Positions 1 through 5,538 of a DNA stretch of 7,601 nt are shown here, one piece after another. The stretch lies in NCBI GenBank assembly GCA_013041585.1, contig JABEVM010000183.1, positions 1 to 7,601 of the forward strand, given 5' to 3'. A program made the translations under genes and the position numbers. The notes under the pieces are model-generated. The model made no database searches. It was not told where the DNA came from and saw only the letters and a list, made by a program, of their open reading frames with translations. The stretch's first letter is position 1, and every line of letters begins with the position of its first letter. The DNA comes from Chlamydiota bacterium (lineage in GTDB: Bacteria; Chlamydiota; Chlamydiia; Chlamydiales; Rhabdochlamydiaceae).

Positions 1-17
1 ATACTTAATTTGATTAT

Positions 18-26
18 TGTTATAAT
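18..26 (+). promoter_or_regulatory. Extended -10 promoter element for the AAA+ ATPase gene
   Basis: The sequence TGTTATAAT is a perfect TATAAT hexamer (21-26) preceded by the TGn extension typical of extended -10 sigma-70 promoters. A start of transcription would fall near 32-34, inside an A-rich run, leaving a short leader before the ATG codons at 46 and 55. The -35 region lies at or beyond the window edge and no good match is visible. This placement argues against translation from the in-frame TTG at 10, which lies upstream of the -10 box. Inferred from sequence only. Confidence 0.5.
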
Positions 27-45
27 AGACAAAAAAAATAACATA

Positions 46-2400
46 ATGGGTTTTATGTCAATAAAAGTGCACTCGGATAAACCAATTTTAGAATGCGTAG
101 TAAAGGTAGGACAAATAGCCAAAGGTGTTGTAGCTCTACATCCTGAAGATTTTCAAAAAACTTTTGGTAATGATAATTCTGCTGAAAAACTTATACGTAT
201 TGCAGAAAAGATTTTTAAAGTACAAATCAATGAACATGGAATCAAAAATCACGCTTATATATCAGCAAGTGATTCAATAAAATTCATCTTCTACAAATTA
301 GGTCCAGACACTTTAGTAAAACTTTCTATTTTTCGAGTTGATGACAATGTTAATGACAATAGAACATTCAATTTTTGGTCCATAACAAATACGTTTTTCA
401 GCCTATTTTATCCCGAAAAGCGCTGTATGTTTTCCGGTACATTTTCCATTACACCTACGACTTCGATAATCCTGTCACCTTCTATAGACAGCGAGGAAGA
501 ATCATCTCCCGTCGCAAAAATGGATGAAGAGATAGAAACACCTCCTCCCTTAGAAGATAGTTCTTCTATGCCTGTTAGAAAACTGCCATTACGAGAATTC
601 CTTGAAAACGAAGGTATTATAGGATTTCCATCCGAACTAGAGACTACCTTAGATTCGATTCTTTTATTTCACGATCCCCTTTATGATACTCGTAGGCCCC
701 TTTATGATGTTCTCAAAGATAGAAAAGTAAAAACGGAAAAAGGGATTCTTATCTCGGGCCCCCCAGGTGTTGGAAAATCAACTTTGGCTTATAAGCTCGC
801 AGAATATTTTAATTGTACAGGCGAGCGACTCCAAGTTGTTTCAGCCCCCCAACTCTTCTCAGGGGAAAAGAAACCAGAAGAAAATATCAAAGCCCTTTTT
901 GGGCCTGCGGAAAAAGCTTTCCAAAAGCTTGGAAATCGAAGCCCTTTATATATTGTTATCATCAATAATATGGAAGATATAGTGCCCATGAAAAATGATA
1001 TTGGTATTGTTCCTCCTATGTTGGGTTCTAATTCATATCTCTCTCCTTCAGATAAGCTCGACATATTCCTTACTTGTATTCAAGAGTTTTCTGGCTCAAA
1101 TCTTTTACTGATCGGAATATCGGATGGTCCGAATAATATAGATACTTCTTTGTTAAAACTAGGAAAATTTGGTCCGGTGATCGAAATGAAACTTCCTTCT
1201 ATGGAACAAAGACAGAATATTCTTTCCGTCTGCTTGCGCGTATTTAATGAAAAAAAATTAATTTCCGAAGACGTTGATATAAAAAAATTAGCCAGGGCCA
1301 CAACAGGAATGGTAGTAGCGGATCTTCTAGCGCTTATGGACAAAGTCAATAATCTAGCAGCTCAAAGATTGAGAAATGCATACTTTAGAGAAGGGATTGC
1401 TAATGAAAAAATTGGAAGTCATCCTGCAGGAATGATCTATATGAATGACTTTGTAGTGGCGTTAAAGCAATTCGGAAGAGAAATTATCGCTGAGAGTAAA
1501 ACCTCTCGGCCTATTTCTTTCAGACAATTCCTTCAGCAAGAAGGCTTTATTGGGCTTCCAACAGAACTCGAAACGACCCTAACTCCCATCTTCTCTACTT
1601 TTGGACCATTAAAAGACTACCTTCAAGATTTAGATATCAAACCTGAAAAAGGGATCCTTCTATGTGGTCCTCCAGGTACCGGAAAAACAACCTTCGCTCG
1701 TAAACTTGCTCAATATTTACATTGTAAAGATGATCAAATTAAAATGGTTTCCGGAAGTGAGCTTCTTGATGCATTTGAAGGAAATACCGAACAAGCAATC
1801 CGAGATCTTTTTGCGCCCGCACAAAAGGCTGCGAAGGATTTAGGAGAACTGAGTCCTCTTTTTATTATCATCATAGATGAATTTGATTCGATCGGATCTA
1901 ATCGTGGCAATGTACAACATGACTGGGAAAGAACAAAAGTTAACCAACTTCTTACTTCTTTGGACGGATTTCTAGAGCTTCCTAACCTACTCTTTATCGG
2001 GATCACAAACTTCCAAGATAAATTAGATCCTGCTCTTTTAAGACCGGGAAGATTAGGTACAATCATTGAAATGAAGGTTCCTACAAAAGAGCAAAGAAAG
2101 GAGCTTTTGGAAGTTTATACGAAAGCCTTAAGAAAAAATGGATTACTTTCTTCTGACGTAGATATGAATGAATTAGCTGAGTTTACAACAGGATTTACTG
2201 GAGCCGACATCAAAGGCTTAATTGATAAAATAAAAGCCCTTGTTCTAACCAGGGTCAAGACAATAATCGACAGTGGGGATGTAAAAGTAGAAGAAATTAG
2301 AAAACATCCTGCCTCTTCTGCGGAAATGCTAGATTTTCTAGAAGTAATCCATCAACTCCGCTCTCAAAAGAAAAAACTGCTCGTCAAGAGTCGATTGTAA
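46..2400 (+). CDS. Tandem AAA+ ATPase, NSF-like (two NSF-D1-type modules)
   Basis: A 784-residue ATPase with two AAA+ modules after an N-terminal domain of about 150 residues and an acidic, Ser/Pro-rich linker (about 150-180). Module 1 has a good Walker A (GPPGVGKS, K244), but the Walker B DE pair is NN (307-308), the sensor-1 Asn is Asp (360), and the arginine-finger motif LLRPGR reads LLKLGK (K371, K374). Module 2 is complete: Walker A GPPGTGKT (K547), Walker B IIIIDEFD (D611, E612), sensor-1 N655, fingers R666 and R669. Both modules match remembered NSF D1 sequence better than p97, FtsH or ClpB, for example ALLRPGRL, SSDVDMNELA and VNQLLTSLDG in module 2. In eukaryotes NSF disassembles SNARE complexes; here a cytosolic remodelling or secreted effector role is only inference. 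The N-domain may be a divergent NSF/p97-type substrate domain, which is uncertain. ATG 46 was chosen because TTG 10 lies upstream of the likely promoter; ATG 55 is equally possible, and neither has a strong ribosome binding site. Confidence 0.88.
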   Translation: MGFMSIKVHSDKPILECVVKVGQIAKGVVALHPEDFQKTFGNDNSAEKLIRIAEKIFKVQINEHGIKNHAYISASDSIKFIFYKLGPDTLVKLSIFRVDDNVNDNRTFNFWSITNTFFSLFYPEKRCMFSGTFSITPTTSIILSPSIDSEEESSPVAKMDEEIETPPPLEDSSSMPVRKLPLREFLENEGIIGFPSELETTLDSILLFHDPLYDTRRPLYDVLKDRKVKTEKGILISGPPGVGKSTLAYKLAEYFNCTGERLQVVSAPQLFSGEKKPEENIKALFGPAEKAFQKLGNRSPLYIVIINNMEDIVPMKNDIGIVPPMLGSNSYLSPSDKLDIFLTCIQEFSGSNLLLIGISDGPNNIDTSLLKLGKFGPVIEMKLPSMEQRQNILSVCLRVFNEKKLISEDVDIKKLARATTGMVVADLLALMDKVNNLAAQRLRNAYFREGIANEKIGSHPAGMIYMNDFVVALKQFGREIIAESKTSRPISFRQFLQQEGFIGLPTELETTLTPIFSTFGPLKDYLQDLDIKPEKGILLCGPPGTGKTTFARKLAQYLHCKDDQIKMVSGSELLDAFEGNTEQAIRDLFAPAQKAAKDLGELSPLFIIIIDEFDSIGSNRGNVQHDWERTKVNQLLTSLDGFLELPNLLFIGITNFQDKLDPALLRPGRLGTIIEMKVPTKEQRKELLEVYTKALRKNGLLSSDVDMNELAEFTTGFTGADIKGLIDKIKALVLTRVKTIIDSGDVKVEEIRKHPASSAEMLDFLEVIHQLRSQKKKLLVKSRL

Positions 2401-2405
2401 GCTTT

Positions 2406-2434
2406 AGCAAGACCTCCGGGTCTTGCTATTTTTT
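2406..2434 (+). terminator. Intrinsic terminator of the NSF-like ATPase gene
   Basis: A perfect 9-bp stem (AGCAAGACC at 2406-2414 with GGTCTTGCT at 2419-2427) is closed by TCCG. This makes a C(UCCG)G tetraloop of the very stable UNCG class. A run of six T follows (2429-2434). It begins six bases after the stop codon. The opposite strand has no T tract after the hairpin, so it should act only on plus-strand transcription, separating the ATPase gene from the acetyltransferase gene downstream. Confidence 0.92.
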
Positions 2435-2450
2435 CATTCCCTAAAAGCAA

Positions 2451-2479
2451 TTGATGAAAATCAGCTTTTGCATTAGATT
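2451..2479 (+). promoter_or_regulatory. Candidate sigma-70 promoter for the GNAT gene
   Basis: TTGATG (2451-2456) and TAGATT (2474-2479) are separated by 17 bases, each matching four of six consensus positions. Transcription would begin near 2486, about 28 bases before the ATG at 2514. A promoter is expected here because a strong terminator lies just upstream. The match is weak, and an alternative pair (TTGCAT at 2468 with TTTAAA near 2490) is about as good. Confidence 0.25.
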
Positions 2480-2513
2480 GCTTTTCCGTTTTAAACACAT
2501 CTGTGAGAGTACT

Positions 2514-3182
2514 ATGTCTTCTTCTGTTGTATCCCAAATTCAACCTGCCTTTATTGAAAACCTTGTTGCAAACGATGGATCGATAAGCGTGATCCCTCAT
2601 ACTTCACGTATATCCATGTTTATGATGGAAGCTGGTAAGGATGGAAAAAACCTTCAAACCTACCATACAAAAATTTACTCACAGCCAGCTTACATGAATC
2701 TTCATGGAGGAGTAAAAACGCAAGAAGAGGTAGCAGATTTAGTGCATAGCTATATTGAGCGTAGGAAAACAAAAGATATGTGCATCGGCTTTGAAGTCTA
2801 TGCCTCTTCTGATGGGCCTGAAACTGTGAGAGCTGATTTACACACTAACCAAAAATTTAAAGGAGTCGTGGCTCTAGAGCATGGGAAAGAACCAGGTCAT
2901 GCAAGTTTATTTTGTGGGCTTAAAAGGGACGCTTGGGATAAAGGTATTGCACAAGAAGCCATACGAGTGATTGTGAGCGATTATATAGATTGGGCAAGAG
3001 GAAAACATTATCATGTAGGCTCAGTAGATAATACAGCTAATTCCCCTCTTACAGAGCTAGATGCCTTTGTAGAAAAAAATGATATGCAGGCTATACAAGC
3101 CTTAACAGCTGTTGGGCTAAAGGAAGATGTTGTTACTGGCAAATACAGACATTTTTCACTTCGTTTCGATTCAAAAGTGTAA
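2514..3182 (+). CDS. GNAT family N-acetyltransferase, RimJ/RimL-like
   Basis: A 222-residue protein with the RimJ/RimL (Acetyltransf_3) pattern: an early segment like PAYMNLHGGVKTQEEVADLV (58-77), a central strand FKGVVALEH (115-123), the acetyl-CoA-binding motif A region WDKGIAQEAIR (141-151, compare WGKGxATEA), and a late block with N189 and the loop-helix AVGLKED (199-205, compare xxGFxxE). Such enzymes move an acetyl group from acetyl-CoA to an amine, often a protein N-terminus or small molecule; the substrate here is unknown. The reading frame extends up to TTG 2451 and ATG 2454, but ATG 2514 is preferred: a GAGAG stretch lies seven bases upstream, and the candidate promoter would lie inside a longer version. 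The N-terminal 45 residues have no recognised feature. No signal peptide or membrane segment is visible. It has its own transcription unit behind the 2406-2434 terminator. The family call rests on motif shape, not a search. Confidence 0.72.
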   Translation: MSSSVVSQIQPAFIENLVANDGSISVIPHTSRISMFMMEAGKDGKNLQTYHTKIYSQPAYMNLHGGVKTQEEVADLVHSYIERRKTKDMCIGFEVYASSDGPETVRADLHTNQKFKGVVALEHGKEPGHASLFCGLKRDAWDKGIAQEAIRVIVSDYIDWARGKHYHVGSVDNTANSPLTELDAFVEKNDMQAIQALTAVGLKEDVVTGKYRHFSLRFDSKV

Positions 3183-3205
3183 AACTAGCGAAAAAGTACT
3201 AAGAC

Positions 3206-3275
3206 AAAAAAAAACCCTCCTACCTTTATCTGCCCGAAGTAAAAACACCAGGTGACTGGAACAAGGTAGAAGGGT
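3206..3275 (-). terminator. Terminal helix and U tract, minus strand
   Basis: Read on the minus strand, ACCCTTCTACCTT (3275-3263) pairs with AAGGTAGGAGGGT (3226-3214) over 13 bp including one U.G wobble, followed directly by nine T (3214-3206). The loop is 36 bases, larger than a normal terminator loop, and can form a small internal hairpin (CCAG/CTGG at 3248-3259). It would end the structured RNA and could also stop read-through from the pkn1 operon toward the convergent acetyltransferase gene. The ACCC/GGGT part can instead pair with 3310-3313, a possible alternative fold. Confidence 0.6.
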
Positions 3276-3535
3276 CAAAGCCGCTTGATATACTCAAGCC
3301 ATGGTCACAACCCGCTCTCAATGCAAAGTTGCTGGTTCCTCTCTGAGAGGAAATGGTACCTTGAGCTCTATAGAAAAGCTGTGTTAATTCCTTCCTATCC
3401 TAATGGGATTCGAGAAACCCCGGAATCAGAAAGACAGCATGCTTAAACTATAGCAAACGACTTATAAAGAGAGCACGTTCTAGTAAGCCCAATTTCTGGG
3501 TATTATCTAGTCTGCCCTTATCTTTAAGTTAGCAC
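3206..3535 (-). ncRNA. Unassigned structured RNA, about 330 nt
   Basis: This gene-free stretch has many local helices and no open reading frame of note. In plus coordinates: 3480-3483/3507-3510 around 3488-3491/3497-3500; a long arm with 3368-3373/3448-3453 (CTATAG with CTATAG), 3378-3382/3434-3438, 3387-3391/3422-3426 and 3405-3407/3418-3420; 3336-3342/3346-3352; 3283-3288/3294-3299; and a terminal helix 3214-3226/3263-3275 enclosing 3248-3251/3256-3259. Minus orientation is favoured because the terminal helix is fully paired there (a U.G wobble where the plus strand has C.A) and runs into nine U. A fair promoter lies just before 3535. One pair (3487/3501) and a GUGA loop at 3252-3255 fit the plus strand better, so the strand is not settled. 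I looked for the hallmark sequences of RNase P RNA, tmRNA, SRP RNA and group I/II introns and did not find them. 6S RNA, which has few sequence hallmarks, is not excluded. Ends are estimates. Confidence 0.55.
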
Positions 3536-3541
3536 ATCCTA

Positions 3542-3570
3542 ATTAAAATAGAAAGATAAATAGAAGTTAA
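3542..3570 (-). promoter_or_regulatory. Candidate promoter of the structured RNA
   Basis: On the minus strand, TTAACT (3570-3565) and TTTAAT (3547-3542) are 17 bases apart, matching sigma-70 -35 and -10 boxes at four and five of six positions. The predicted start is near 3535, where the structured region begins. The region is very A+T-rich, so chance matches are expected. The -35 box sits inside the left arm of the palindrome at 3563-3583. Confidence 0.35.
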
Positions 3571-3583
3571 TTTAATTAACTTC
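3563..3583. repeat. Perfect 21-base palindrome (10-bp arms)
   Basis: GAAGTTAATT and AATTAACTTC flank a single central T, a perfect inverted repeat. A related 10-base palindrome, GTTAATTAAC, lies at 3598-3607, and TTAATTTAAC follows at 3611-3620, so the TTAATTAAC theme recurs within about 60 bases. It could be an operator over the -35 box of the RNA promoter. Alternatively it could be a weak A+T-rich terminator for pkn1, since the minus strand continues with a T-rich stretch (3562-3541). The remaining gene-free bases up to 3654 hold nothing else that I can name. Confidence 0.6.
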
Positions 3584-3654
3584 GCATCAATCAACCAGTT
3601 AATTAACGATTAATTTAACACTCATTACATTAACTAATGCAATGCGTATAAGAA

Positions 3655-5526
3655 CTATCTAGGGCTGACATCAGCAGCGCACCTGAACCCATAGGTACCG
3701 TTCATGGTGCCGGGGTTATTACGGTGTCTATGAGCGCAGCGAAGGTCTTCTTTCAAACTCTTCCAGCAACCACCTCGAAGTACACGGTAGACCCCTTGGA
3801 GTGGTCCCTTAGGGTTTTCGGGCTCTTGCACAGATACGTCATAGTAGTGATAATCATACCAATCTTGGCACCATTCATAGACGTTTCCAGCTACGTCGTA
3901 AAGGCCATATCCATTGGGAGGATAGCTTCCGACGGTAGTTGTATCAGAGCTGAAAAAGTTAGCCTCGGAGCGTTCGATCGTAGAACCCGATGGATAGATC
4001 GAATCAGAGAGTCCTCCAAAAGCTGCGATTTCCCACTCCGCTTCTGTCGGTAGTCTTTTCCCTACCCATTTAGCATAGGCTACAGCTCCATACCAGGCCA
4101 CTCCAACAACCGGGTGTTTTGCATAGCCCGACTCGATACTTAATTTACCACCACTGCGTTTAATTCTCGAATCTCGAAGCCTGATCATATCGAGATTATT
4201 TGCATCTTTTTCCCCGCCCATAGCTTCTAAAAAGAGCACGAATTGTTCATTCGTGACAGGGTGAACATCCAAAGCATAATCAGAAATTGTTACTTGATGG
4301 CGTGGCATCTCATCACGAGCACCTTGCTGGCTACCACGAAAAAATGTTCCACCTTTAATAACGATCATTTCTGTAAGAACAGGTTCAATGACCTTTGTTT
4401 CCACTTCTTGGCGTTGGTATTTCCCGACAGCCGCATCTCTTTGGAATATCGCGCCAGGGTCTGAATCAAATTCGGGGCGCATAATTTCTTGTGGGCGTAA
4501 AACAGGAGCTAGCTCTTGCGCTGCATAAGAAGATACAGTTTGGAGCGCTTCTTGCTCTATTGCTTGAGAAGCCTTACTTGTGATTTTTTTATCTAAAATC
4601 TCAGAAAGATCAACTGATTCCGTTTTCTTTATCGCTACTTTATTTTCTTTTGGAGATCTGAGAACCTGTAGCGCCTCTTGAAGAGAATTCGGTCTTTTTT
4701 CCGGATGGGGTTGCAATAAAAGAGTACAGAATTTATCCCAAGAATAAGGGGAGCTTGGTCTTTTTTCTGAAGGAGGTGTAAAAGCACCCTCTGGAAACTC
4801 TCCCATAAGAAGATAGTAGGCAAGAACTCCAAAAGCATAGATATCTGCTTTAAAAGTAACTTTCGTAGATTCCGATACTACTTTTTGTTCAGGGGCTAAA
4901 AAAACATAAGACTGTAAAAAAGAGCGCTGGAGTGTTGAGATCGCAGAAGGTGAATCCGCTCTAGCGCCAAGCGTCTCTGCTAAGGCATTGTACATGCGAG
5001 ATAATAGATATCCGGCACCTACTACATTTGCAAGACCAAAATCAGAGAGTTGGACATGAAGCCCCCCCGCCTTTTCTGCGATGACAATATTGTTCACTTT
5101 CAAGCTAAGGTGTAAAATAGGGGTTTCGAATTCTTGATGTGCGTAATCAAGAGCTGATGCGACTTGGCCTAAGATCTGCATGATCTCTTCTTCAGAAAGA
5201 GGCTTTTTCCTTTTTTCCAAATATTTGGCAAGGTTCATCATTTCAAAGTCTTCGCCAAGGACACATTCTGTCACTAAGTAGTAAAAGCCTTCTGCAAAAG
5301 AGGCGCTATGCGTGAGAACAATATGAGGATGATCAAGGCCTGCAACAAGCGCCACTTCTTTTTCAAAACGTGTGATAAACTGGTTATCTGCAGCGAGCTC
5401 TTCTGGTAGAACTTTGAGAACAAATGTTTTTTTTACAAATTTATGCTCCGCTAAAAAAACCGTTCCTAAAGATCCCTCACCTATTTTTTTGAGGATTGTA
5501 AAATCACCGATATTTTTTACGTTCAC
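3655..5526 (-). CDS. pkn1: Pkn1-like Ser/Thr kinase with C-terminal FGE-sulfatase domain
   Basis: A 623-residue protein. The kinase domain (about 8-290) has the glycine loop IGEGSLGTV (15-23), the ATP-anchoring lysine K38 in VLK, DFG at 162-164 and APE at 211-213. In the catalytic loop, HRDLKxxN reads HLSLKVNN (139-146), so the catalytic base Asp is S141 while K143 and N146 remain. The DFG-APE segment is long (about 50 residues). A linker (about 290-385) leads to an FGE-sulfatase/SUMF1-type domain (about 387-620) with KGGTFFRGS, HPVTNEQF, RLPTEAEWE, NVYEWCQDW, RGGCW and GFRCA. The close-spaced catalytic cysteine pair of true formylglycine-generating enzymes is not visible; cysteines fall at 587, 597 and 616. 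Length and layout fit chlamydial Pkn1 (about 614 residues in C. trachomatis, from memory). It starts at GTG behind a strong Shine-Dalgarno, 12 bases after the upstream gene. No transmembrane segment is seen. It may be a weak or inactive kinase acting as a scaffold. Confidence 0.85.
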   Translation of the reverse strand: MNVKNIGDFTILKKIGEGSLGTVFLAEHKFVKKTFVLKVLPEELAADNQFITRFEKEVALVAGLDHPHIVLTHSASFAEGFYYLVTECVLGEDFEMMNLAKYLEKRKKPLSEEEIMQILGQVASALDYAHQEFETPILHLSLKVNNIVIAEKAGGLHVQLSDFGLANVVGAGYLLSRMYNALAETLGARADSPSAISTLQRSFLQSYVFLAPEQKVVSESTKVTFKADIYAFGVLAYYLLMGEFPEGAFTPPSEKRPSSPYSWDKFCTLLLQPHPEKRPNSLQEALQVLRSPKENKVAIKKTESVDLSEILDKKITSKASQAIEQEALQTVSSYAAQELAPVLRPQEIMRPEFDSDPGAIFQRDAAVGKYQRQEVETKVIEPVLTEMIVIKGGTFFRGSQQGARDEMPRHQVTISDYALDVHPVTNEQFVLFLEAMGGEKDANNLDMIRLRDSRIKRSGGKLSIESGYAKHPVVGVAWYGAVAYAKWVGKRLPTEAEWEIAAFGGLSDSIYPSGSTIERSEANFFSSDTTTVGSYPPNGYGLYDVAGNVYEWCQDWYDYHYYDVSVQEPENPKGPLQGVYRVLRGGCWKSLKEDLRCAHRHRNNPGTMNGTYGFRCAADVSPR

Positions 5527-5529
5527 GGG

Positions 5530-5537
5530 CCACCTCT
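5530..5537 (-). promoter_or_regulatory. Strong Shine-Dalgarno site fixing the GTG start of pkn1
   Basis: On the minus strand AGAGGTGG lies between the stop of the upstream gene (5539-5541) and the GTG at 5526-5524, with the GAGG core six bases before the start. This supports GTG as the start codon; the next in-frame Met is about 95 residues in, inside the kinase domain. The short gap points to translation of both genes from one transcript. Confidence 0.8.
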
Positions 5538-5538
5538 T

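Noticed and set aside
10..45. TTG at 10 as the start of the AAA+ ATPase
   Set aside because: It lies upstream of a perfect extended -10 box at 18-26, so the transcript would not include it; ATG 46 or 55 fits better.
2451..2513. Upstream starts (TTG 2451, ATG 2454) for the acetyltransferase
   Set aside because: They lack a ribosome binding site and cover the likely promoter; the added 20-21 residues show no family feature. ATG 2514 has a GAGAG stretch at proper spacing.
3404..3421. tRNA T-arm-like sequence GGGATTCGAGAAACCC
   Set aside because: The pair closing the loop would be A.A instead of the required G-C, and no anticodon arm or acceptor stem can be placed around it.
3206..3535. RNase P RNA, tmRNA or SRP RNA
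   Set aside because: On both strands I found no GAGGAAAGTCC-type or ACAGAANCCGGCTTA-type RNase P blocks, no tmRNA acceptor end or tag reading frame, and no GGAAGGAAGCAGC-like SRP loop. Very divergent forms are not excluded.
3724..4053. Plus-strand reading frame of 109 codons opposite pkn1
   Set aside because: It lies wholly inside the well-supported FGE-type domain on the other strand, with no family motif or ribosome binding site. The other overlapping frames opposite the main genes are shadows for the same reason.
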